NCBI RefSeq assembly: GCF_000975095.1
Contig: NZ_BBRD01000001.1
Location: 2,313,467 to 2,377,466, forward strand
Source of the DNA: Demequina aestuarii
GTDB taxonomy: Bacteria > Actinomycetota > Actinomycetes > Actinomycetales > Demequinaceae
Reading direction: 5' to 3'
DNA: 64,000 nt
The position numbers were made by a program, and so were the translations under genes. The notes under the pieces were generated by a model. The model worked only from the letters and a program-made list of their open reading frames with translations, ran no database searches and was not told the DNA's origin. This document shows, piece by piece, positions 19,215 through 27,597 of the stretch (positions are counted from its first letter, which is position 1; each line of letters opens with the position of its first letter).

Positions 19215-19991
19215 TCACGGACCCGGGCACGGGCTCGCGGATGCCAGCGGGTTCGACGAGATGTTGAAGTAGTAGCTCGAGCTCGACCACGTGGGGCCGT
19301 TCATCGTGTAGACCGGCAGCGTCGAGCAGCTCGCCCCGGGCGCCAGGAGGAGATTGCCCCGGTCGACGGCAACCGGCGTCCACCCGGGGAACGGCGCCTG
19401 GGCGAAGTTGAAGGTGATCCGGAATCGCGGAGCCGCACTCGTCACCGAGACATAGACGTTCGCCTTCTGACCGGCGCCATCCGGCCACGGCTCGCTCACC
19501 TGGATCCGTGTCACGCTGCACGAGCCCGCCACGACCGTGCCGTCGGTCGACATCGGCACGCACGTGGCTGCCGGCGGCGGAGCCGGCACGGTCCACGTGG
19601 TGGGGAAGATCCACCCTGCGATGCGCGCGACCACGGCCTCAGCGTCGGAGGTGTCGTACGCGTCGACCGCAACCGACACCGTGCCGGCGGCGGTCCCCGT
19701 GCCGGAGGCGATGACGGCACCGGAGTCGTCGTGCACGAACAGCTCGACAGCCAAGCCGCCGCATTCGGCCGGCACGCCGCTCAGTGCCACCGCTGACGCA
19801 GAGCCCCCACTCGGCGCGGTCGTCTCGAGGACGGGCGTGCCCCCCTCCAGCGCAGGAGCGCACGCCGACGCTCCGACGACGGACGTCTGCAGGCCCGCGA
19901 GGACCGGAAGCTGTGCGGCGCTTGCCGTGGTCACGCTCAGTCCCATCGCAAGGGCGACGGCGGCGGCGGCGGCCAGGATGCGGCGCTTCAT
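19215..19991 (-). CDS. Exported protein of unknown function beside SipW-like peptidase
   Basis: This 258-residue protein begins with a classical signal peptide (MKRRILAAAAAVALAMGLSVTTASAA). I do not recognise a catalytic domain. The mature part is rich in Thr, Ser, Ala and Pro, has several Cys that may form disulfides (SACAPALEGG, PAECGGLAV, ATCVPMSTDG, GSCSVTRIQ, ASCSTLP, SPCPGP), and is probably beta-rich. Its ATG overlaps the stop of the signal-peptidase gene (ATGA), so it is likely made with that enzyme. It may be a substrate or a surface or fibre component; both are inferences from position. Confidence 0.72.
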   Translation of the reverse strand: MKRRILAAAAAVALAMGLSVTTASAAQLPVLAGLQTSVVGASACAPALEGGTPVLETTAPSGGSASAVALSGVPAECGGLAVELFVHDDSGAVIASGTGTAAGTVSVAVDAYDTSDAEAVVARIAGWIFPTTWTVPAPPPAATCVPMSTDGTVVAGSCSVTRIQVSEPWPDGAGQKANVYVSVTSAAPRFRITFNFAQAPFPGWTPVAVDRGNLLLAPGASCSTLPVYTMNGPTWSSSSYYFNISSNPLASASPCPGP

Positions 19992-20608
19992 GCGTCGCTC
20001 GCCGACGTGTCCGTGACTGCGACCTCGTCGGCCGAGGGCGAACCGAGCGGAGCGCGGGCGGCGCGCTCGTCGGACTCGTCATCACCATCCGTGTCCTCCC
20101 CGCCCTCATCGTCGCCCTCGGAGGGCCAGAGAGCGATCACCAACGCGACCAGAATCACGCCGCACCAGACCAGCGGGTTGAGCAGCCACATGGTGACGAC
20201 GCCGGCGTTCGGGACGTGCACCTGAACGATCCCGCGAACCTCGGCGCCTGCGGGGTTGAAGGGATCGACGAAGTCGTTGTTGTCGCCTTGCAGCACCCAC
20301 CCCGACGCAGCATCCCCACCGATGATGCGGTGGACGACCTGTGCACCCCCCAGGTCCTCGGGCGCGTAGATGATGACATCCCCGAGCTGCGGTTCGCCCT
20401 TGCGGGCCACGACGAGATCTCCCGACGAGTACGTCGGCACCATCGACTGGCCCGAGACGATCACGAGTGACGTGCCGCCGCCCAGTGACGCCGGCCAGAG
20501 CAAGTAGACGGCGATGGCGAGCAGGACCCATGAGAGGCCCTCGACCAGCACGCGCCAGTACCGACGCACACGGGTGGCGTCGGTACTGGCGTCGAGCGTG
20601 GCTACCAT
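19988..20608 (-). CDS. Signal peptidase I, SipW/ER type
   Basis: This 206-residue membrane protease has an N-terminal membrane segment (about 26-44), catalytic Ser in SGQSMVPTYSSGD (S55) and His in QVVHRIIGG (H93). His replaces the Lys of ordinary bacterial signal peptidases, which marks the ER/SipW branch. QGDNND follows as the conserved Asp region. A second membrane segment (about 139-163) precedes a disordered acidic tail. In Bacillus SipW processes TasA and TapA; here the flanking genes encode exported proteins and are the likely clients. It begins 26 bp after the upstream TasA-like gene. Confidence 0.88.
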   Translation of the reverse strand: MVATLDASTDATRVRRYWRVLVEGLSWVLLAIAVYLLWPASLGGGTSLVIVSGQSMVPTYSSGDLVVARKGEPQLGDVIIYAPEDLGGAQVVHRIIGGDAASGWVLQGDNNDFVDPFNPAGAEVRGIVQVHVPNAGVVTMWLLNPLVWCGVILVALVIALWPSEGDDEGGEDTDGDDESDERAARAPLGSPSADEVAVTDTSASDA

Positions 20609-20634
20609 CTGTTGCCGTCGTCGATGACGCTCTG

Positions 20635-21039
20635 TCAGCCGATGATGACGACGACGTCACCGAGGTCGGTGGCGATGTCGATCTCTGCGGAGGCGACGCT
20701 CTCGGTGAACTCGCCTGCGGCGACGTCGCCCGAGACCGTGGCGAGCTCGGTGCCCGCCGAGCTCGAGAGCACGACCTGGATGTCCTCGCCATTGCAGTCG
20801 GTGTCGATCGCGCCCACGGAGAGGTCGGCGATCTGGAACGCACTGCCGACCGGCGCGTAGGTGTAGTCGACCGTGACGCCGTCGGTGTCGCAGGCGGCGA
20901 ACGTGTCGGTGCCGATCGCGACCTCATCGCCGGCGTCGACGGTGAGAGTCGCGGCAGACGCGACCGACAGGCCGGCGACGCCGACCAGGGCCAGTGCCAC
21001 TGCGGCGAACTTGCGCTTGTTGTGCTTCTTGCTTGCCAT
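20635..21039 (-). CDS. Small exported protein with SipW-type signal (TasA/camelysin-like)
   Basis: This 134-residue protein begins MASKKHNKRKFAAVALALVG with cleavage probably after VASA. The strongly basic start and GLSVASAATLTVD resemble the SipW-dependent signal class. The mature part of about 100 residues is acidic, beta-prone and has two Cys (TFAACDTDG and DTDCNGEDI). The start is ATG at 21039; an ATG 12 bases upstream is possible. It is the first gene of the three-gene unit and probably its main product. Confidence 0.78.
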   Translation of the reverse strand: MASKKHNKRKFAAVALALVGVAGLSVASAATLTVDAGDEVAIGTDTFAACDTDGVTVDYTYAPVGSAFQIADLSVGAIDTDCNGEDIQVVLSSSAGTELATVSGDVAAGEFTESVASAEIDIATDLGDVVVIIG

Positions 21040-21525
21040 TCTCAAATGCCCCATTCGTGAACCATGCTGGCCGCCCCGGTGGTGGATTCCCCCGGGACTC
21101 CCCCCAGCGCTTGACTGCGTTGATGCACCGCACGAAACGTTGTGTGTGATGCACAGCACTCCGTGAGAGGGGAGGGCGCAATGATTATGACGCGGGTCGT
21201 CGTCAAATCGACGAAACTTTCGCCACAACTGTTGTCGAAAGCCTCAATATCAGGGGTGATGACTGACGAAGTCCCGATCCTACGCCGCGAATCGGACCCC
21301 TCACGCCTTCCGATAACGATGCACTCCCCGCCTCTCGGACGTTGTCCGGCGTGTCGGATCCCTCTCATTTGTCCGATTCCGCTGGCGCGTCCCACGCAAT
21401 GTCGGAAACATCACATCCGCGTGCTCAGGCATCGTTTTCAGGCGAGAGGAGGCATCGATTCCACCGGGACGGCGAGGAGGGTCGGCGCGCGCCGAGCACG
21501 GGGGGCGGTCGGCGCAGGGCCGCGG
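21040..21525. other. Upstream region of the SipW locus
   Basis: This 486-bp stretch without a convincing gene is less GC-rich than its surroundings, as expected of a promoter region. It includes an imperfect 25-bp palindrome at 21217-21241 (CTTTCG...CGAAAG outside, ACAAC...GTTGT inside) about 180 bp before the TasA-like start. Open frames crossing it have no family resemblance. Confidence 0.45.
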
Positions 21526-21601
21526 TGGAGCTGGCAGCGGGACTCGAACCCGCAACCCCCTGTTTACAAGACAGGTGCGCTACCAATTGCGCCATGCCAG
21601 C
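21526..21601 (-). tRNA. tRNA-Thr (anticodon UGU)
   Basis: Full cloverleaf on the minus strand: acceptor GCTGGCA/TGCCAGC, anticodon stem CCTGT/ACAGG with anticodon TGT, T-loop TTCGAGT, and encoded CCA at 21526-21528. It reads ACA (and probably other Thr) codons. Confidence 0.97.
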
Positions 21602-21663
21602 GTGCGACGCGCCTCGGCGCCGCCACAGCAGGATACCGGTCACCGCATCGGGCCCAGACGCAG

Positions 21664-21695
21664 CGAAGCCCCGCCGGGATGCCGGCGGGGCTTCG
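21664..21695 (-). terminator. Hairpin terminator after DsbA-like gene
   Basis: Perfect 14-bp stem CGAAGCCCCGCCGG/CCGGCGGGGCTTCG with a 4-nt loop, 13 bp past the stop of the minus-strand DsbA-like gene. Confidence 0.88.
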
Positions 21696-21708
21696 TCTGC
21701 GCGTCGTG

Positions 21709-22497
21709 CTACAGGCCGTCGATGTGCGTCTTGAGAGCGCCGGGCTGGAAGTACGGAACCTCGGCCTGGTCGAGCATCACGCGGTCGACCATCACGCTCG
21801 GAGTGCCGCGCACGCCATCCTGCGAGGACCGGTCGGTCGCGGCGATGACCCACTTGGTGAAGCGGCCCTCGTCAATGGTCGACGCGACGTTCTCGGGCAC
21901 ACCCGCCTCGACGGCGATCTGCTCGATCTGCTCGTCGCTGAGTCCCGTGGTGCCCTCGGCGGGCTGGTTCTCGTACATCGCGCTCATGAACGGGACGATG
22001 TGCGCGGGAGCCGCGTCGGCGACGGTCGCGGCAGCGTTGGCGGCTCGAGTCGAGAACTTGCTGCCCTGCGACGTGTGGTCGAGGATCGAGATCGGGTGGA
22101 CGTACAGCTGGATGTCGCCGGCCTCGCGCATCGCGTCGATGTCGTCCTTGTTGATCTGCTCGAACTGGCCACACACGGGGCACATGAAGTCCTCGTAGAT
22201 GTCCAGGCGCGGTGCGTCCGCAGGCGCCTCGCCGCCGGCCTCGCCGTCCATGCCGATGAGGATGCCGCCGGTCTCGTCTGCGCCCAGTGGCGCGACCGCG
22301 TCACCAGACTCCAGGTCCGGCACGGATGCCTGGTCAATGATGTACCACACGATGCCACCGAAGATCAGGGCGACGACGGCGACACCCGCGACGATGAGCG
22401 CCACCGTGCGGCGCTCCTGCGCCTTGACCTGCTGTTGCGCCTGCTTGCGCGCCGCGGCCACCTTGTCGTTCGAGCCGGTCACGTTGTTCTTGGCCAT
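21709..22497 (-). CDS. Membrane-anchored DsbA-like thiol oxidoreductase
   Basis: This 262-residue protein has a basic cytoplasmic N-terminus, one membrane segment (about 32-53) and an extracytoplasmic thioredoxin-fold DsbA domain with the active site FMCPVCGQF. The cis-Pro loop is GVRGTPSVMVDRV. It probably forms or exchanges disulfides in exported proteins. The start is ATG at 22497. It follows the MauE-like gene by 34 bp; the pairing of a quinone-reducing-like membrane protein with a DsbA is known in actinobacteria and suggests a redox relay. Confidence 0.88.
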   Translation of the reverse strand: MAKNNVTGSNDKVAAARKQAQQQVKAQERRTVALIVAGVAVVALIFGGIVWYIIDQASVPDLESGDAVAPLGADETGGILIGMDGEAGGEAPADAPRLDIYEDFMCPVCGQFEQINKDDIDAMREAGDIQLYVHPISILDHTSQGSKFSTRAANAAATVADAAPAHIVPFMSAMYENQPAEGTTGLSDEQIEQIAVEAGVPENVASTIDEGRFTKWVIAATDRSSQDGVRGTPSVMVDRVMLDQAEVPYFQPGALKTHIDGL

Positions 22498-22531
22498 GAG
22501 TCTTCTTCCTGGTCTCGGTTGCGTGCGAATT

Positions 22532-23032
22532 CTAGAGTGCGGGCTGGGACTGTGAGGGTGAGGTGAGCCAGCCATCGACGGAGAACGTGCTCCTCGGCCA
22601 GATCACCAAGTAGGTGCCGAGTGCGATGAAGCCGAGCCGCTCGAGCACATGAGTGGGGTAGTTCGTCGCGGATGCATCGACCTCGCCACCGCCGCCGAAG
22701 CAGCCGCAGTCAATGGTGAGGCCGGTGGACCACGCCCAGATCACACCCGTCAGGAACGCGGCCATCATGAGCAGCCACACGACGGACGCGAGCCTCGCGA
22801 AGGCGCCGACGAGGAACAGCGCCGCCAGCGCGAGCTCCACAAAGGGGAGCATCGTGCCGACGAAGGGGACGACGGACTCGGGAAGCAACTCGTACGCGCG
22901 TACCGCCCGAATGGATTGGGGGATGTCGACGAGCTTGGGCAGCGCAGCGGCGATGAGGATTCCCGCCATGCTGAGCCGCACCACCAGGCTGAGCCACGGC
23001 TGTACCGCGCCGAAACGTTCCCTCGCTGCCAT
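22532..23032 (-). CDS. MauE/DoxX-like membrane protein
   Basis: This 166-residue protein has four membrane helices, matching MauE/DoxX-type proteins. The loop TIDCGCFGGGGEVD carries the conserved CGCFGG cysteine motif of the MauE group, thought to take part in disulfide chemistry. The start chosen is ATG at 23032, four bases after GGAGGG; upstream Met codons would extend it. It is cotranscribed with the DsbA-like gene, so it may reoxidise that protein (inference). Confidence 0.82.
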   Translation of the reverse strand: MAARERFGAVQPWLSLVVRLSMAGILIAAALPKLVDIPQSIRAVRAYELLPESVVPFVGTMLPFVELALAALFLVGAFARLASVVWLLMMAAFLTGVIWAWSTGLTIDCGCFGGGGEVDASATNYPTHVLERLGFIALGTYLVIWPRSTFSVDGWLTSPSQSQPAL

Positions 23033-23129
23033 CGCACCCTCCGGAGATGGACGCGCCTCGGCCTCGTGAGCTCGTGGTCGCATCGACTCGCCAACGTACC
23101 GCACGAGCCCTCTGTTCCCCGCCTGCCTG

Positions 23130-24758
23130 CTAGACGAGCAGCTCGGGTGCGGGCCACCACCACGGGGGGGCGTCCAGGTACACGGCGAGGGCCACGACGC
23201 CCACAGCCGCGAGTCCCACGAGGGTCCAGGCGACCGCGACGCCGCGGGTGGGTGCGAGGGCTGACGCCACGCGCCGTCCGCCCTCGCGCGTCATCTCCAT
23301 CCACGGTCCCCACCACAGCACCCCCGTCATGACGACGGCTCCGAGCGCGAGCGCCGCGGCATGGCCCCACACCTCGGTCTGGGCCGAGGCGGGCGCGACC
23401 CACTCCTCGCCGACGATCCACCAGCACAGCGCGGTCACCCCGCCACCGGCGGCGATCGCTATGGCCGCAGCGGGAAGGGTCTCCCCGAGCGACCGCAGCA
23501 GGTGCCACGGAAGGCCGAGAGTATAGAGAGCAGCGTCGCCGCGCCGCTCACCGCGGCGCTGGCGTGCCACGTGCAGGCTGAAGGCCCGCCGTTGCACGGC
23601 GCGCACCACCACGGCCACCAGCACCAGCGCCGCGGCGGCCACGAACGGCGCGAGCGCGGCCGATGCGGCGATCGCGAGCATCCACGCGACGGTCATGAGG
23701 GGGTGCCGGGGGGCGCTGTCCAGCGGCACCTCGCCCGTGTCGGGCGCGGCGTCGTCGTCCTCGTCGCTGGCGTCGTGTGCGCCCCAGTAGTCCGAGCCAC
23801 CACCCTGGCGCAGCTCATCGCTGCTCACGGGGCTGCCGGGCGTCTCCGTGAGGCTGGCGGTGGGGTCCGCACTCGCCCGGTTCCACGCGCCGTCCGCGGG
23901 CATCACCGCTGTCGCCGCCAGTCCCGGGGCGACCGCGGTTGGGGCCAGCTGCTCGCTGGAGCGTGGCAGCACGGTCGTCGCTCCACGCAGTGCAGCGACG
24001 ACCTCGCGCGGACTCGGACGCGCTCCGATGTCTCGGCCGAGGGCCGCCCTCAGCGCATCGGCGCCCGGCGCGTCCGGGATGCTGAGCTCGGCCGCGAGGG
24101 TGCGAGAGATCGCTCCCGTTCCGGAACCGAACGGCGCCGCTCCCGTCAACGCGTACGCCACCGACGCCGCCCACGACCATCGGTCTGCGATGGGTCCGGG
24201 CTCGGCGCCGTCGATCACCTCGGGGGCGACGTATCCGGCGGTGCCGGAGACGAGTCCGTCCCGCGTGAGTCGCTCGTCGTGCTCCTGATGGGACAGGCCG
24301 AAGTCGATGAGGACGGGGCCCTCGGGGCTGATCATGATGTTCGACGGCGTCACGTCACGATGCACCACCCCCGCCGCGTGCACCGCCTCAAGGGCCGATG
24401 CGGTGCGATCGGCGAAGTCCGCCAGCGCCGTGCCCACGATCGGGCCGTGGTCCTGGACGTGCTGCCACAGGCTGACACCGGGGATGTATTCGAACACCAC
24501 GAAGGTCTCGTCGCCCTCGAGTTCGGCGTCCAGGATCCGCGGGACGGCAGGGTGACGAAGCGACTGCAGCGCATGCACCTCGCGCTCGAGCCGACGCGCG
24601 GCCACGTCGTCGTGCCGAGCATCGACCAGCTTCAGCGCCGCATCGTTGCCCGCGCCGTCCCGCACACGGTAGACAGCCCCCGAGCCACCCCGTCCGAGCG
24701 TGTCGAGAACGGTGTAGCCGCCGATCTCTTCGCCTGCGTCGCGTTTCACCCCCGCCAT
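23130..24758 (-). CDS. Serine/threonine protein kinase with C-terminal membrane domain
   Basis: This 542-residue protein has an N-terminal Hanks-type kinase domain (about 12-265). The glycine loop is LGRGGSGAVYR, the ATP-anchoring Lys K43, the catalytic loop HRDVTPSN (D135) and the metal motif DFG at 152-154. HRDVTPSN departs from the usual HRDLKPSN but keeps Asp and Asn. A disordered Ser/Asp/Glu linker leads to several membrane helices from about residue 355. No PASTA sensor domain is present, so its stimulus is unknown. Confidence 0.9.
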   Translation of the reverse strand: MAGVKRDAGEEIGGYTVLDTLGRGGSGAVYRVRDGAGNDAALKLVDARHDDVAARRLEREVHALQSLRHPAVPRILDAELEGDETFVVFEYIPGVSLWQHVQDHGPIVGTALADFADRTASALEAVHAAGVVHRDVTPSNIMISPEGPVLIDFGLSHQEHDERLTRDGLVSGTAGYVAPEVIDGAEPGPIADRWSWAASVAYALTGAAPFGSGTGAISRTLAAELSIPDAPGADALRAALGRDIGARPSPREVVAALRGATTVLPRSSEQLAPTAVAPGLAATAVMPADGAWNRASADPTASLTETPGSPVSSDELRQGGGSDYWGAHDASDEDDDAAPDTGEVPLDSAPRHPLMTVAWMLAIAASAALAPFVAAAALVLVAVVVRAVQRRAFSLHVARQRRGERRGDAALYTLGLPWHLLRSLGETLPAAAIAIAAGGGVTALCWWIVGEEWVAPASAQTEVWGHAAALALGAVVMTGVLWWGPWMEMTREGGRRVASALAPTRGVAVAWTLVGLAAVGVVALAVYLDAPPWWWPAPELLV

Positions 24759-24886
24759 GGACTCAACTTACCGTCCTCAGGGTTGGAGCGGCGCGACCGC
24801 TGTGGCAGGATGGAGGCACCCGTCGCATCGTTGCGGCGGGCAGTGTCACTGTGGACACCACATCGGCACTCTTCACCACGGATCGT

Positions 24887-24904
24887 CTGGCACGTACCTG
24901 CCAG
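24887..24904. promoter_or_regulatory. Inverted repeat before msiK-like gene
   Basis: CTGGCA-N6-TGCCAG sits 17 bp before the ATG of the sugar ABC ATPase gene, overlapping the leader. It could be an operator for a sugar-responsive repressor; no known consensus was matched. Confidence 0.35.
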
Positions 24905-24920
24905 TGAAGGGACCATCACC

Positions 24921-26075
24921 ATGGCCACTGTTACTTACGACAAGGCGTCGCGGATCTATCCCGGCACCGAACGGGCCGCCGTCGACAAGCTCGACCTGCA
25001 GATCGCTGACGGCGAGTTCCTCGTTCTCGTCGGCCCCTCCGGTTGCGGAAAGTCCACCTCCCTGCGCATGCTCGCAGGCCTCGAGGACATCGACGCCGGC
25101 AGCATCTGGGTCGGCGACCGCGAGGTCACGCATGTGCAGCCCAAGGACCGCGACATCGCCATGGTGTTCCAGTCCTACGCTCTGTACCCCCACATGACCG
25201 TCGCGGACAACATGGGCTTCGCGCTCAAGATCGCCAAGGTGGACAAGGCAGAGATCCGCCAGCGCGTCGAGGCGGCCGCCAAGATCCTGGACCTCACCGA
25301 GTACCTGGACCGCAAGCCCAAGGCCCTGTCCGGTGGTCAGCGTCAGCGTGTGGCCATGGGCCGCGCGATCGTGCGCCAGCCGCAGGTGTTCCTCATGGAC
25401 GAGCCGCTGTCGAACCTCGACGCCAAGCTGCGCGTCCAGACCCGGACCCAGATCGCCGCTCTCCAGCGCCGCCTGGGCACCACCACGGTCTACGTGACCC
25501 ACGACCAGGTCGAGGCGCTCACCATGGGTGACCGCATCGCGGTCCTCAAGGACGGCGTGCTCCAGCAGGTCGGCACCCCCCGTGACATGTACGACGCCCC
25601 CGCGAACGTGTTCGTGGCCGGGTTCATCGGCTCTCCCGCGATGAACATCGGCACCTTCCGCGTCGAGGGCGACAAGGCCCAGATCGGCAGCGGCAAGATC
25701 GCCCTCCAGCGCGAAGCGCTGTCGCACCTCAAGGCCGAGGACAAGAACAGCGTCGTGCTGGGCTTCCGTCCCGAGTCGCTCGACCGCGTGGCACCCAACT
25801 CCGAGGGCGCGATCCCGGTCCAGGTCGACGTGGTGGAGGAGCTCGGCTCCGACGCCTTCGTCTACGGCGAGGTGCCTCAGGACTCCGCTGACGCGAAGGA
25901 CATCCACTTCAACGCCGGCGACTCGCAGATGATCCTGCGCATCGACCCCCGCGACGTTCCCAAGAAGGGCGACACCGTGTGGGTCAAGATCCGCGAGGGC
26001 GAGCAGCACGTGTTCTCCGCCGCCACCGGCGAGCGCATCTCTGCCGAGGTCAAGTCGGACTCGCGCAAGGTGTAG
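24921..26075 (+). CDS. Sugar ABC transporter ATP-binding protein, MsiK/UgpC type
   Basis: This 384-residue ATPase energises carbohydrate import at the membrane. Walker A is GPSGCGKST, the Q-loop FQSYALYPHMTV, the signature LSGGQRQRVAMGRAIV and Walker B FLMDEPLSNLDA. A C-terminal MalK-like regulatory OB domain follows (about 240-384). No permease or binding-protein gene is near, which fits MsiK, the shared ATPase that serves several sugar importers in actinobacteria. A strong terminator follows. Confidence 0.92.
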   Translation: MATVTYDKASRIYPGTERAAVDKLDLQIADGEFLVLVGPSGCGKSTSLRMLAGLEDIDAGSIWVGDREVTHVQPKDRDIAMVFQSYALYPHMTVADNMGFALKIAKVDKAEIRQRVEAAAKILDLTEYLDRKPKALSGGQRQRVAMGRAIVRQPQVFLMDEPLSNLDAKLRVQTRTQIAALQRRLGTTTVYVTHDQVEALTMGDRIAVLKDGVLQQVGTPRDMYDAPANVFVAGFIGSPAMNIGTFRVEGDKAQIGSGKIALQREALSHLKAEDKNSVVLGFRPESLDRVAPNSEGAIPVQVDVVEELGSDAFVYGEVPQDSADAKDIHFNAGDSQMILRIDPRDVPKKGDTVWVKIREGEQHVFSAATGERISAEVKSDSRKV

Positions 26076-26095
26076 CACCCGCATCAGAAGTACAG

Positions 26096-26131
26096 AGAAG
26101 GGGCGGTCCCGCGAGGGGCCGCCCCTTTTCT
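26096..26131 (+). terminator. Hairpin terminator after sugar ABC ATPase gene
   Basis: AGAAGGGGCGG...CCGCCCCTTTTCT forms a GC-rich stem followed by TTTT, 20 bp past the stop codon. Confidence 0.92.
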
Positions 26132-26157
26132 GCACCCCCGCCCGTTAGTCTGGCGGC

Positions 26158-27567
26158 ATGCCACTGCACATCACCGGAGCCGCCGACGCCGCCCTCATCG
26201 AGTTGCCGTGGGAGATCCCGCTGAGCGCTTGGCCTGAGGAGCACATCGCCGCGCTGCCGCGCGGACTCTCCCGCCACGTGGTGCGGTTCGTGCGCCACGG
26301 GGACGGCGTGCTGGCCATCAAGGAGACCAACCCCGAGATCGCGTACAAGGAGTTCACGATCCTGCGCGAGCTCCAGCGCCTCGACGCCCCCACCGTGCAC
26401 CCGATCGCCGTCGTGACGGGCAGACGCACCCCCTCGGGCGAGGATCTCTCCGCGGCGCTCGTCACCGAGCACCTCGCGTACTCCCTGCCGTATCGCGCGC
26501 TGTTCGCCTCCGCGATGCGTCAGCGGACACTCAAGCGGCTCGTGGGGGCGCTCTCGGTCCTGCTGGTGCGGCTGCACCTGCTGGGCTTCTACTGGGGCGA
26601 CGTGTCGCTGTCGAACGCATTGTTCCGCCGCGACGCCTCCGAGTTCTCGGCCTACCTCGTGGACGCGGAGACCGGCGACCTGCAGGCACGCCTCACCGAC
26701 GGCCAGCGGGCGTACGATCTCGAGATCGCGACCACCAACATCACGGGCGAGCTTCTGGACCTGCAGGGCTCGGGGGACCTCGACGAGAGCGTGGACCCGA
26801 TGGACATCGGCGAGCGACTGGAGAAGCGCTACCGCGAGCTGTGGTCGGCGCTCACCGAGGTGTCGACCGCGACGTCCAACGTGCGAATGCGCGTGGCCGA
26901 GCGGGTGCGGCAGCTGAACGATCTCGGCTTCGACCTGGGCGAGATCGACATGGAGCAGACCGAGGACGGCACGGCGATCGCCATCCGCCCCAAGGTGGTG
27001 GACGCGGGCTTCCACCAGCGCAGGCTCATGCGGCTCACCGGCCTCGATGTGCAGGAGAACCAGGCGCGCCGCCTGCTCAACGATCTGGACGAGTTCCGCG
27101 CCTGGAACGACGACCCGGCCATGGACGAGGCCAACGCGGCGCACGACTGGCTCACGCGCATGTTCGAGCCCACGGTGAGAGCGGTGCCGCGGGGGCTGCG
27201 GGGCAAGCTCGAGCCGGCGCAGGTCTACCACGAGGTGCTCGAGCACCGCTGGTACCTGGCAGAGTCGGCGGGCCACGACGTGCCGATGCCCGTCGCCACC
27301 GCCTCCTATGTCAAGCACGTGCTTCCCAAGAAGGCCGACGAGAAGGCAGTGCTGGGCCGCTCGATCGCCGAGATGACAGCGGAGCTGCCCGCCCTCACCG
27401 AGGAGCACGGCGACACGTTCGCACTGCCGGATCCCTACGCGAACGACAACACACACGCGTGGGGCGGCGTGCCGGAGCCCGAGGACGAGGAGCCGCCCAC
27501 CGTCGAGCGGCGGTCCCTGCGACCCGTGACCGCACCCACCCTGCCGACGGCGCCGAGCGCGCACTAG
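26158..27567 (+). CDS. DUF4032 kinase-fold protein
   Basis: This 469-residue conserved actinobacterial protein has an N-terminal region that looks like an atypical (lipopolysaccharide-kinase-like) fold. ALPRGLSRHVVRFV and LAIKETNPEIAYKEF resemble ATP-lobe elements, and YWGDVSLSNALFRR the catalytic loop (D and N), with YLVDAETGDL as the metal-binding Asp. The C-terminal DUF4032 segment (about 220-380) follows, then an acidic Pro-rich tail. The substrate is unknown. Confidence 0.82.
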   Translation: MPLHITGAADAALIELPWEIPLSAWPEEHIAALPRGLSRHVVRFVRHGDGVLAIKETNPEIAYKEFTILRELQRLDAPTVHPIAVVTGRRTPSGEDLSAALVTEHLAYSLPYRALFASAMRQRTLKRLVGALSVLLVRLHLLGFYWGDVSLSNALFRRDASEFSAYLVDAETGDLQARLTDGQRAYDLEIATTNITGELLDLQGSGDLDESVDPMDIGERLEKRYRELWSALTEVSTATSNVRMRVAERVRQLNDLGFDLGEIDMEQTEDGTAIAIRPKVVDAGFHQRRLMRLTGLDVQENQARRLLNDLDEFRAWNDDPAMDEANAAHDWLTRMFEPTVRAVPRGLRGKLEPAQVYHEVLEHRWYLAESAGHDVPMPVATASYVKHVLPKKADEKAVLGRSIAEMTAELPALTEEHGDTFALPDPYANDNTHAWGGVPEPEDEEPPTVERRSLRPVTAPTLPTAPSAH

Positions 27568-27597
27568 CGTCCGGCCGCAGGTCCGGTCAGCGGTGGG

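Noticed and set aside
21526-21601. Open frame reading MAQLVAHLSCKQGVAGSSPA across tRNA-Thr
   Set aside because: Another false translation of a tRNA gene; the cloverleaf is complete.
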